The position numbers and the translations under genes were made by a program. A stretch of DNA of 6,091 bases from Nitrospirae bacterium CG2_30_53_67 (GTDB taxonomy: Bacteria; CG2-30-53-67), in NCBI GenBank assembly GCA_001873285.1, contig MNYV01000058.1, positions 1 through 6,091 of the forward strand, in the 5' to 3' direction. This document shows, one piece after another, positions 1 through 6,043 of this stretch (its first letter is position 1; every line of letters starts with the position of its first letter). Under the pieces are notes generated by a model. It saw only the letters and a program-made list of their open reading frames with translations. It was not told where the DNA came from and did not search any database.

Positions 1-2
1 AC

Positions 3-77
3 GCACAGGCAGGAAAGATGCTTGGCAGAAGGTTGCAGGCAATGCCGAGGGGGAGACCTCGGAAGAGAAAGCAATAA
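3..77 (+). CDS. C-terminal end of a probable REP-associated tyrosine transposase (partial, cut by window start)
   Basis: Frame 3 is open from the window edge to a TAA at 75-77 and gives 24 residues ending LGRRLQAMPRGRPRKRKQ. A basic tail with an LGRRL segment followed by GRPRK is typical, from my knowledge of the family, of RAYT (Y1/HUH-type, Transposase_17-like) proteins, which nick and join single-stranded DNA at REP-type hairpins. The catalytic HUH motif and tyrosine would lie upstream, outside the window, so function cannot be confirmed. A TGTCCC/TATTATTC repeat begins 9 bp after the stop, as expected for DNA flanking such a gene. It could also be another small protein with a basic tail; the assignment rests on this short tail plus the adjacent repeat. 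Confidence 0.6.
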   Translation, partial: AQAGKMLGRRLQAMPRGRPRKRKQ

Positions 78-82
78 ATGGG

Positions 83-122
83 CGCTGTCCCTATTATTCC
101 TACCTATTATTCCTATTATTCC
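83..122. repeat. TGTCCC-headed TATTATTC repeat, left copy
   Basis: TGTCCC at 86-91 runs into three copies of CTATTATTCC (91-100, 104-113, 113-122). The word TGTCCCTATTATTC at 86-99 recurs as a perfect 14-bp inverted match at 6075-6088. The repeat directly follows the stop codon of the probable RAYT transposase, so it is likely the 3' flank or terminal repeat of that element. The iteration is seen directly; the link to mobility is inferred. Confidence 0.7.
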
Positions 123-350
123 GCTGGGGTAAAGCGTCTCGTGTACCTGGGCGGATTAGGAGTAAAAGCGACCGCCAGTCGTCATCTGTTGAGCCGGATT
201 GAGACCGGCGAAATATTGAGTGCCCGTCCCGAGATTTTACAAACTATTTGGTTCAGAAAAAGACTACAGAACAAAAAGAGTTAACAAGCGGATACCTTGT
301 GGGTCGCTGGAAATCGGCGATAAAGCCTCCCCCGCTTCTGCTTTTTATAA
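123..350. other. Gene-poor spacer between transposase remnant and toxin-antitoxin operon
   Basis: No convincing gene is seen in this stretch. One frame is open from an ATG at 78 to 284 (68 codons), but it starts inside the transposase flank, reads through the TATTATTC repeat as a Tyr/Ser-rich run, has no ribosome binding site, and its product matches no family I recognise. A loose palindrome occurs at 121-154: CCGC 121-124 can pair with GCGG 151-154 and GGTA 128-131 with TACC 144-147, with a 3x3 internal mismatch. It might be an eroded REP-like hairpin. The rest looks like non-coding or decayed accessory DNA. Confidence 0.4.
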
Positions 351-379
351 TTGACTATGCGATCGTTCATCTGTAAAAT
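351..379 (+). promoter_or_regulatory. Probable sigma70-type promoter of the toxin-antitoxin operon
   Basis: TTGACT (351-356) and TAAAAT (374-379) are separated by 17 bp; each matches the consensus at five of six positions. Transcription would start near 386, leaving a leader of about 70 nt before the antitoxin ATG at 458. CGATCG, a 6-bp palindrome, lies in the spacer at 360-365. Confidence 0.6.
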
Positions 380-394
380 ATCAGAAAATATCAG
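375..394. repeat. Perfect 10-bp tandem repeat over the -10/start region, possible operator
   Basis: AAAATATCAG occurs twice back to back (375-384 and 385-394), overlapping the proposed -10 box and transcription start of the toxin-antitoxin operon. Antitoxins of such modules commonly repress their own promoter, so an operator role is plausible. Known operators are more often palindromic than direct repeats, so this is only a suggestion. Confidence 0.4.
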
Positions 395-457
395 CATAGG
401 GTGGTTGTCAATATGGATTTGGCGTAGTTTCAGCCACATTTCAATAAGGAGATTGCT

Positions 458-691
458 ATGAAGTTAACTGTCGAACAAATTGCAGAAGAAGCTCTTTCAC
501 TTTCCAGTGACGCACGCGCCCTTCTTGCCGACAGATTAGTGGAAAGCCTGGATCCAGCTGAAGACGACTATGTACGTCAACTCTGGATAACAGAAGCATG
601 TCGCCGTCAAAATGATATTCGCAGTGGCCGCGTTCAAACAATTCCCGGTGATGTCGCCTTGGCGCAAGTCAGACAGGCCGTCAAGAAATGA
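458..691 (+). CDS. Type II antitoxin, TIGR02574 / PF09720 (putative addiction module component)
   Basis: This 77-residue protein is the predicted antitoxin that binds and neutralises the toxin encoded just downstream. It begins MKLTVEQIAEEALSLS, continues with the ARALLADRLVESLD helix and ends in a charged tail, a pattern typical of the TIGR02574/Unstab_antitox family of 70-80 residues that pairs with RelE/ParE toxins. The start is supported by AAGGAG at about 446-451, seven bases before the ATG. The stop codon (TGA 689-691) overlaps the toxin ATG (688-690) in an ATGA arrangement, so translation of the two is probably coupled, which helps keep antitoxin in excess. No classical DNA-binding motif is obvious; repression of its own promoter is possible but not shown. 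The family call is confident; the cellular effect is inferred from family knowledge. Confidence 0.88.
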   Translation: MKLTVEQIAEEALSLSSDARALLADRLVESLDPAEDDYVRQLWITEACRRQNDIRSGRVQTIPGDVALAQVRQAVKK

Positions 692-981
692 AATATGATT
701 TTCATCCGGAAGCCCTGGAAGAATACCAAGATGCAGCCCGATATTACGAGGCTTGCCAATCCGGTCTTGGGCATCGTTTTATCGAAGCGATTGAGTACGC
801 TATTCAGCATATTATCGAAAAACCTGAACAATGGAAACCACTCGAAAAGGATGTCCGCCGGTATCTGACACGCGTATTTCCTTATGCCATTCTTTACTCC
901 ATCGAAACAAATTACATTCTTATCATAGCGGTAATGCACTGCCATCGAGAACCCGGCTACTGGAAAACTCGTATTCGATAG
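688..981 (+). CDS. RelE/ParE-superfamily toxin (PF05016-type plasmid stabilisation protein)
   Basis: This 97-residue protein is the toxin of the pair. Visible family features are the N-terminal FHPEALEEYQDAARYYEA segment, GLGHRFIEAIEYAIQHI (second helix), PEQWKPLEKDVRRYLTRVFPYAILYSIE (beta-strand core with the conserved RRY/RFPY-like region) and a C-terminal strand ending VMHCHREPGYWKTR. The length equals the usual 90-100 residues, so it appears intact. RelE-type members cleave mRNA at the ribosome and ParE-type members poison DNA gyrase; the sequence alone does not separate these, although the HxxRxPGYW ending is frequent in TIGR02574-partnered toxins annotated as ParE/RelE. Its ATG overlaps the antitoxin stop, so both are expressed from the promoter near 351-379. 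An attC-like palindrome lies 45 bp after its stop. Confidence 0.88.
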   Translation: MKYDFHPEALEEYQDAARYYEACQSGLGHRFIEAIEYAIQHIIEKPEQWKPLEKDVRRYLTRVFPYAILYSIETNYILIIAVMHCHREPGYWKTRIR

Positions 982-1024
982 GCAGTCGCATATCTCAGGC
1001 CAATAATACAGCCCAGAGTGACAA

Positions 1025-1086
1025 GCATCCAACCAGCGGGTCCACGGCGACGCGCCAAAAGGCGGCGCGTGACCCGCGTGTTATGC
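1025..1086 (+). other. attC-like imperfect palindrome (possible integron cassette recombination site)
   Basis: ATCCAAC (1027-1033) fits the R'' consensus RYYYAAC exactly and GTTATGC (1080-1086) fits the R' consensus GTTRRRY at six of seven positions; the ends GCAT...AAC and GTTATGC are nearly complementary. Between them GCGGGTC (1036-1042) pairs with GACCCGC (1071-1077). The inner arms can pair further if three bases on the left arm bulge out (C1043, G1047 and A1050 in one alignment), and bases 1057-1060 (AAAA) lie in the loop. The core is 60 bp, within the known attC size range. It follows a toxin-antitoxin pair in the orientation expected of a cassette. Against it: no integrase and no second attC site are visible. 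It could instead be a terminator for the toxin gene, though it lacks a T-run. Confidence 0.45.
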
Positions 1087-1131
1087 CTTTGAGATACAAT
1101 ACCGCATTGCGGTTGATAACATAACCGTAGA

Positions 1132-1938
1132 TTAAAGATGTTTTACAGGTTTGCCCGTGGATCTGGCGGCGTTGCTGCGTGCGATCCAGGCGGCCCCGAC
1201 CGCGCCGACGATCTGCGGCTCATCGGGAATATTCAAAGAGAGTTTTAATCGTTCCTGCAAGGCATCCACCACACCCTTGTTTTTTGCCACCCCGCCCGTC
1301 ATGGTTACGGGAGAAGCATAGGGAATCCGCTGAATCAGTGCGGCTGTCCGCTCTGCAATGGATGCAAAGAGCCCGCGCACAATATCTTCCACGGGGCGCC
1401 CTTCGGATAATAAGGAAATGACTTCGGATTCAGCGAAAACCGTACAAAGGCTGCTGATGGACTGGGTTTTTCCTGAATCAAATGGAACGGCGGACATCCG
1501 GAGAATGCCCATGTCTAAAACACCGGCCATGAACTCAAGAAAACGTCCTGTGCCTGCGGCACAGCGGTCGTTCATAACAAAATCGAGCACGCCTCCGGAT
1601 CCGTCTAAAAGAATCGCCTTGCTGTCCTGCCCTCCGATATCAATCACCGTTCTTGTTTCAGGAAAAAAATGGAAAGCGCCTCTGGCATGACAGGTGATCT
1701 CGGTCATATGAATGGAGGCCGAATCAACCCGTTTTTTTCCATACCCGGTGGAGACGACCTTCAAGACATCCCTCCGGTCAATCCCTCCCTTTTCAAGACA
1801 GGATGCAAAGACCTGCTCTGCGGCCTTCCGTCCTTGAATCCCGGTTTCTACGATATTCGAGGAGACCACTCTTCCTCCCGAGTCAAGAACTGCTGCCTTG
1901 GTGGTTCGAGACCCGACATCAATGCCCGCAAAAAACAT
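1132..1938 (-). CDS. 2-hydroxyacyl-CoA dehydratase activator, BadF/BadG/BcrA/BcrD ATPase family (HgdC-like)
   Basis: This 268-residue protein resembles the iron-sulfur activase (archerase) that uses ATP to push one electron into a 2-hydroxyacyl-CoA dehydratase or related benzoyl-CoA reductase-type enzyme. Seen in order: GIDVGSRTTKA (residues 5-15, phosphate-1 loop of the actin/Hsp70 fold), STGYG (63-67), DIGGQDSKAI (100-109, phosphate-2), NDRCAAGTGRFLE (123-135), SSLCTVFAESEVISLL (162-177), TGGVAKN (214-220, adenosine loop) and VGAVGAAW (244-251). Cys126 and Cys165 sit where HgdC carries the two cysteines per subunit that hold a [4Fe-4S] cluster across the homodimer. Length matches HgdC (about 260). 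AGAGGG lies about 5 bases before the ATG, supporting the start. The protein should be cytoplasmic and oxygen-sensitive. No dehydratase subunit gene lies beside it in the window, so its partner and substrate are unknown. Confidence 0.92.
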   Translation of the reverse strand: MFFAGIDVGSRTTKAAVLDSGGRVVSSNIVETGIQGRKAAEQVFASCLEKGGIDRRDVLKVVSTGYGKKRVDSASIHMTEITCHARGAFHFFPETRTVIDIGGQDSKAILLDGSGGVLDFVMNDRCAAGTGRFLEFMAGVLDMGILRMSAVPFDSGKTQSISSLCTVFAESEVISLLSEGRPVEDIVRGLFASIAERTAALIQRIPYASPVTMTGGVAKNKGVVDALQERLKLSLNIPDEPQIVGAVGAAWIARSNAARSTGKPVKHL

Positions 1939-1977
1939 GAGACCCTCTGATTCATCGTCCTTTTGTTGACCATTAAG

Positions 1978-2006
1978 ATCCTAACACAGGGCGCCTTGGG
2001 TATCAA
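1978..2006 (-). promoter_or_regulatory. Candidate promoter for the activase gene
   Basis: On the minus strand TTGATA (2006-2001) and TAGGAT (1983-1978) are 17 bp apart, matching consensus at five and four of six positions. Transcription would begin near 1971, giving a leader of about 33 nt that contains the AGAGGG ribosome binding site. It lies back to back with the stronger rightward promoter at 2040-2069. Confidence 0.45.
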
Positions 2007-2039
2007 GGCCTTCCTCTGTCCCTGAAAAACAGATCTTTC

Positions 2040-2069
2040 TTGACACCCTTTTCAGAACAGGTTTATACT
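2040..2069 (+). promoter_or_regulatory. Strong sigma70-type promoter of the HAMP protein gene
   Basis: TTGACA (2040-2045, full consensus) and TATACT (2064-2069, five of six) are 18 bp apart. The predicted start near 2076 lies downstream of the TTG codon at 2074, so the TTG cannot be the translation start from this promoter and the ATG at 2101 is favoured. Confidence 0.65.
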
Positions 2070-2100
2070 GAAATTGAGTCATCGGAGCAGCGCCAAAACC

Positions 2101-2667
2101 ATGGAAAAAGCGGGTCTGAAAAAACAACGGTATTTTATTGAAAGAGACCTTTTCTTTCAGACGCTGACCTTGCTTTTAACCGTTCTGCTGGGCGGTTTTC
2201 TTCTTCTTCTTCTTTCAAAAACCATCAGCGGACACGTGGACTCCTCCATTCTCTTCCTCATGCTTTTTGTGGGTTACTTTCTGCTGATCATCTTTTTTGC
2301 CTGGTCCCTGTCGAAAAAATTCATCGGGCCCTTTAGCCGCCTCAAAGAAAATATGAAGGATATCGCCAAAGGCGATCTCTGTCTGCGTTTGACGGTTCGA
2401 ACCGGTGATGATATCAGGATCCGAAGTTTTGTAGAAGACGCCAACCGCATGATCGCCGCCGTCAATAACAGCCTGGGCAAGGTCCAGGAGCAAAGCGAGA
2501 ACCTTGAAAAAACGCTCAACAGTCTTATTCTCAGGACCCAGGCAGATCCTATGATCCCAAAAGAGGAATGTCTGGGATATTTGCAGGACCTCCTCACACA
2601 AACAAAACAAATCGGTCAGGCCGCTCGGTGTTTCAAAACCAAAAAAATCTCGGATCGAAACATCTGA
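2101..2667 (+). CDS. Small inner-membrane protein with two transmembrane helices and a HAMP domain, no output domain
   Basis: The product is 188 residues. Two hydrophobic helices (about 17-38 and 50-70) flank a very short loop (39-49), too small for a normal periplasmic sensor domain. A HAMP domain follows (about 72-124): Pro77 with the IGPFSRLKENM helix, IAKGDL connector (88-93), GDD (102-104) in place of the usual DExG, then FVEDANRMIAAVNNSL. A coiled coil (about 121-150) and a polar tail complete it. There is no kinase, methyl-accepting, GGDEF or phosphatase domain, although HAMP normally relays signals to one. I chose ATG 2101 (GGAG at 2084-2087) over TTG 2074, because the promoter would start transcription around 2076. 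It is about 150 bp upstream of glnE and co-directional; a link to nitrogen control is conceivable but unproven. HAMP assignment is secure, role unknown. Confidence 0.75.
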   Translation: MEKAGLKKQRYFIERDLFFQTLTLLLTVLLGGFLLLLLSKTISGHVDSSILFLMLFVGYFLLIIFFAWSLSKKFIGPFSRLKENMKDIAKGDLCLRLTVRTGDDIRIRSFVEDANRMIAAVNNSLGKVQEQSENLEKTLNSLILRTQADPMIPKEECLGYLQDLLTQTKQIGQAARCFKTKKISDRNI

Positions 2668-2706
2668 CATCCTCCCCATATCTTCTTCTCCCTCCCTGAG
2701 TCCTTT

Positions 2707-2735
2707 TTGACAATCCGGTCGAATTATTATATGGT
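2707..2735 (+). promoter_or_regulatory. Candidate promoter for glnE
   Basis: TTGACA (2707-2712, full consensus) is followed after 17 bp by TATGGT (2730-2735, four of six), within an AT-rich stretch. Transcription would start near 2742, about 80 nt before the preferred glnE ATG. No sigma54-type (GG-N10-GC) element was seen here. The gene may also be reached by read-through from the HAMP gene, since no hairpin terminator is visible at 2668-2706. Confidence 0.45.
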
Positions 2736-2821
2736 GATCAGAAAGGCGCATCCATCTCGGAGTGATGCCCTCGAAAGAGAACCGGTCCATCTTTATCTAT
2801 TATCCCCGTGGATCATCCAGG

Positions 2822-5800
2822 ATGAGCGGACTAAAATCTCTGTTAGAAAATAAACCCTCTCCTGAAGAGGCTGGACCTCTTCTCGGGGATTATCATCTTC
2901 CTCCGAGCAAAACCGTCATTGAGAACCTTAAATCCATCGCTTTATGGGCCTCTCCAAGGCAAAAACCCGAGACATTCCTCATGAGTCTCCTTAAAAACAT
3001 CAGGGATTCAGCCCATCCGGAACAGGCCCTGAATCAGGCGGAACGTTTTTTTTGCCGGATAAAAGACCCGGAGGAAATTTTTCGGATATTCCAGCAGAAA
3101 AAGCATCCCCTCAGGATACTCTGCACCGTCTTCGGAGCCAGCCCGTTTTTGAGCGGCATCCTGATTCAGGATCCCGATCTTTTCTCATGGCTGATCGAGG
3201 ATGCGGTCTGGAACTCATCCCCTGAAAAAGGGCCGCTCATTCAGGAGATTCTCAACGCCTGCCGGGGAATCTCGGATCTTAAGCAGGCCTATCCGGCGCT
3301 GCGCCGGATCAAACAGAGAGAGATGCTTCGTATCGGAGCCAAGGACCTGACAGGATCTTCGGATTTTTCCGAAACCACCCGGTCTCTGACCACCCTGGCC
3401 GAGGCGGCCATTGAGGCCGCCTATCAGACGGCCGATCGTTTTATGAAGATTCGGTACGGGCGGCCTATGATGGAGGATCCATCCGGTACGCCTCGAGAGT
3501 GCCGCTTTGCCGTTCTCGGGATGGGCAAGCTCGGCGGCGCCGAACTCAACTTCAGCTCGGACATTGATCTTCTCTACCTCTATGAATCGGACCAGGGAGA
3601 AACCACGGGCGTGTCCGATGCCTACGGCGGGGTTCAAGGAAGCATGGGCAACCACCTTTATTTTGTCAGACTTTCCGAAGCATTGACCGACATGCTGCAT
3701 GCGAACACCGAGGATGGTTTCGTATTCCGAGTGGATCTTCGCCTCCGTCCGGAAGGGTCTCAGGGTCCCGTTGCATCATCTCTTAGAACTTTTGAACTCT
3801 ATTATGAATCCTTCGGCCGGACCTGGGAGAGAGCCGCCCTGACCAAATGCCGTCCTGTGGCCGGAGATCTCTCTTTTGGCAAGGAATTTGAAAACATGGT
3901 CAGGCCTTTTGTGTACCGTAAGTACCTCGACTATGAGGCCATTGACGAAATCAAGGAGATGAAAAAGAAGATTCTCAAAAAGCTTGGGCAGAGAACTTCC
4001 CGAGGTGACAACATCAAGCTCGGCCGCGGCGGAATCCGAGAAATAGAATTTTTCATCCAGGCGCTCCAACTCATCTATGGAGGGAGGATCACCTGGATAC
4101 GTGAAAGAAATTCCCTGCGCGCATTGCACAGGCTTTGCGATAAAGAGCTGATCACCTATGAGGATTTTTCCTCGCTTTCAAAGGCATACATTTTTTTGAG
4201 GGATGTGGAGCACAAGCTTCAAATCGAGAACCAGCTCCAACTCCAGACCCTTCCCACGGACCCGTCCAGACTTGAACAGCTTGCCAGGCGATGCGGCGCG
4301 AGAGATCTCCGGAATTTTCTTCAGGATCTCGATGGTCATAGGAGCCGAGTGCAAAGGCTTTTTGAAAACCTTTTTTACGAAAAAGAACGGGGACTCGGCG
4401 AAGAAGACTCTCCTGTGCACGACATCCTCAGTGAAGATCCGGAGGTAGAGGAGGTCCACAGGCATCTATCCCTGCTCGGGTTTCAGAATCCCCATATCGC
4501 CTATAAAAACATCATCCTCTTGAAGGAAGGCCCACCCTATGCACATACCTCATCCCGCTGCAAGGTCCTTTTCCGGAAGATCGCGCCGGCCCTGCTCAAG
4601 GAGGTTTCCTCTTCTCCGGATCCGGATATGGCCCTAAACAACCTGGAACGTTTTGTTTCCATATACGGCGCCAGGGAGATCTTTTACGGACTTCTTGGAG
4701 AAACTCCCCCTTTTCTTAAAAAAATTGTTTTTGTTTTCAGCATGAGCAGTTACCTTTCCAACCTCCTGGTCCGCCATCCCGACACCATTGAAGTTCTTAT
4801 CGGAGAGGATCTCATGCATCCGGAACCCCCATCGGAGATTCTCTTTCGTACCCTGATGCAGGGAATGAAAAAAATTTCTTCCAGCCCGGAGAGAATGGAC
4901 CTTCTCCGTCGTTTCAAACACCTGGAGGAAATGAAAATCGGGCTCCGGGATATCCTCATGGATACGGACCTCCTTGAAACCTCACAGGCTTTGAGCCGCC
5001 TGGCTGACGCCTGCCTCGAGACGGCATATACCCTCGCCATGGAAGAGCTTGTGAAGACCTACGGCAGTCCGCAGAACCCTCTTGGAGAAGATGCAGGGTT
5101 TGCCGTCATGGGAGCAGGAAAACTCGGATCCGAGGAGCTCATCTACGGGTCCGATCTCGATCTCATCTTTGTTTACTCAGAAGATGGAGAATGTTCAGGT
5201 CACGGAAAGATAACCAACAAGGATTTCTTTACCCGTCTTGCAGGCCGGATCACGGCCATCCTCTCCACCATGACTGCAGAAGGGATGGCCTACCGTGTAG
5301 ATCTGCGCTTAAGACCTCAGGGAGAGGCCGGACCTCTGGTCCAGTCCCTGGAAGGGTTCCATGAATACCTCGATCAGAGCATACAACCGTGGGAACGGCA
5401 GGCGCTCACCAGGGTCCGCTTCTGCGCCGGAGACAAGAAAACCGGTGAGCGGCTGAGATCCTTGATTACAGAGACGCTTTTTCACCATCCGCCGGATCCG
5501 GAACTCCATAAAAAAGTCCTGGAAATGAGAATGAAAATTGAACAGGAGAAGGCCCGGCAGAGCGAGGCGCTTCTTTTTTTCAAAACCGGAGCGGGGGGGC
5601 TGATCGACATCGAGTTTCTGGTGCAGTATCTTCAGCTTCGCTACGGGTATGAAAACCCGGAGATCCGGTTCCCGGGGACACTCCGGATTTTAAATACAGC
5701 ATGCAGACTGGGCTTTCTATCAGAAGAGGACGCCGCATTACTTAAGGCATCCTATCTCTTCCTCAGCCGTCTTGAAAGCCGCACCCGGATCGTTCAAGAC

Positions 5801-5980
5801 CGCCCCATTACCTCTCTTTCCTCAGATCCGGGGAAAAACCGGGCCCTGGCCCTTCGCATGGGTTATGCAAACAACGATACGGAACCTCCAGGCCGGAAGC
5901 TTCTTGACGACTATCACGCCGTCACTCAGAAGACCCGTGAGATTTTCCTCCGCCTTCTTAGTGGTCCTGCTCGTAAATAG
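2822..5980 (+). CDS. glnE: Bifunctional glutamine synthetase adenylyltransferase / adenylyl-removing enzyme
   Basis: GlnE adds AMP to, and removes it from, a tyrosine of glutamine synthetase, switching ammonium assimilation off and on in response to PII protein and glutamine. Both nucleotidyltransferase domains are intact. The N-terminal adenylyl-removing domain has GMGKLGGAELNFSSDIDL (233-250; Asp247, Asp249), VDLRLRP (304-310) and GRGGIREIEF (401-410). The C-terminal adenylyltransferase domain has GAGKLGSEELIYGSDLDL (764-781; Asp778, Asp780), RVDLRLRP (825-832) and GAGGLIDIEF (923-932). The 531-residue distance between active sites is close to that in E. coli GlnE. Each domain is followed by a helical GlnD/GlnE-type region. 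ATG 2822 gives 1052 residues and a GTGGAT at 2808-2813 serves as weak ribosome binding site. The frame is open back to GTG 2762 (1072 residues), but those 20 residues look non-conserved and the N-terminus is already longer than the E. coli protein. No glnA or glnB is in view. Confidence 0.96.
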   Translation: MSGLKSLLENKPSPEEAGPLLGDYHLPPSKTVIENLKSIALWASPRQKPETFLMSLLKNIRDSAHPEQALNQAERFFCRIKDPEEIFRIFQQKKHPLRILCTVFGASPFLSGILIQDPDLFSWLIEDAVWNSSPEKGPLIQEILNACRGISDLKQAYPALRRIKQREMLRIGAKDLTGSSDFSETTRSLTTLAEAAIEAAYQTADRFMKIRYGRPMMEDPSGTPRECRFAVLGMGKLGGAELNFSSDIDLLYLYESDQGETTGVSDAYGGVQGSMGNHLYFVRLSEALTDMLHANTEDGFVFRVDLRLRPEGSQGPVASSLRTFELYYESFGRTWERAALTKCRPVAGDLSFGKEFENMVRPFVYRKYLDYEAIDEIKEMKKKILKKLGQRTSRGDNIKLGRGGIREIEFFIQALQLIYGGRITWIRERNSLRALHRLCDKELITYEDFSSLSKAYIFLRDVEHKLQIENQLQLQTLPTDPSRLEQLARRCGARDLRNFLQDLDGHRSRVQRLFENLFYEKERGLGEEDSPVHDILSEDPEVEEVHRHLSLLGFQNPHIAYKNIILLKEGPPYAHTSSRCKVLFRKIAPALLKEVSSSPDPDMALNNLERFVSIYGAREIFYGLLGETPPFLKKIVFVFSMSSYLSNLLVRHPDTIEVLIGEDLMHPEPPSEILFRTLMQGMKKISSSPERMDLLRRFKHLEEMKIGLRDILMDTDLLETSQALSRLADACLETAYTLAMEELVKTYGSPQNPLGEDAGFAVMGAGKLGSEELIYGSDLDLIFVYSEDGECSGHGKITNKDFFTRLAGRITAILSTMTAEGMAYRVDLRLRPQGEAGPLVQSLEGFHEYLDQSIQPWERQALTRVRFCAGDKKTGERLRSLITETLFHHPPDPELHKKVLEMRMKIEQEKARQSEALLFFKTGAGGLIDIEFLVQYLQLRYGYENPEIRFPGTLRILNTACRLGFLSEEDAALLKASYLFLSRLESRTRIVQDRPITSLSSDPGKNRALALRMGYANNDTEPPGRKLLDDYHAVTQKTREIFLRLLSGPARK

Positions 5981-6005
5981 GGTGGTCTCATCAAGGTGTG
6001 CGACT

Positions 6006-6036
6006 GCGGCTTACCCCCTGTGGTACGCCGCTCTAC
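6006..6036 (-). repeat. REP-like hairpin with GTAG tetranucleotide, possible glnE terminator
   Basis: GCGGC (6006-6010) pairs with GCCGC (6027-6031) and TACC (6012-6015) with GGTA (6022-6025), with one T/C mismatch and a 6-nt loop: a compact 10-position imperfect palindrome starting 26 bp after the glnE stop. Read on the minus strand it is preceded by GTAG (6036-6033) with one base between, resembling the GTAG-plus-hairpin layout that RAYT transposases recognise in REP elements. There is no T-run, so intrinsic termination of glnE would be weak at best. The palindrome is visible; the REP identity is inferred. Confidence 0.45.
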
Positions 6037-6043
6037 GAGCCTT

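Noticed and set aside
78-284. 68-codon open frame starting immediately after the transposase stop
   Set aside because: It reads through the TATTATTC repeat as a low-complexity Tyr/Ser run, has no ribosome binding site and no recognised family; most likely chance or decayed sequence.
325-347. Possible AAAGC...GCTTT stem followed by T residues as a terminator
   Set aside because: Only five pairs with a 13-nt loop; the T-run overlaps the stem itself and no clear upstream transcript needs it.
375-394. CRISPR-like repeat
   Set aside because: Only two 10-bp units with no spacer between them and no cas genes; not a CRISPR array.
634-1032. 132-codon open frame on the minus strand opposite the toxin gene
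   Set aside because: It lies antisense to a clear toxin-antitoxin pair, has no family features and no ribosome binding site; a shadow frame.
1101-1113. Small palindrome ACCGCA-T-TGCGGT downstream of the activase stop
   Set aside because: The stem is short, the loop too tight, and no T-run follows on the minus strand; not enough to call a terminator.
2215-2790. 191-codon minus-strand open frame opposite the HAMP gene
   Set aside because: The plus strand encodes a recognisable two-helix HAMP protein with its own promoter; the antisense product has no domain pattern.
3215-3700. 161-codon minus-strand open frame inside glnE
   Set aside because: It overlaps the highly conserved first nucleotidyltransferase motif of GlnE and is explained by codon bias of that gene.
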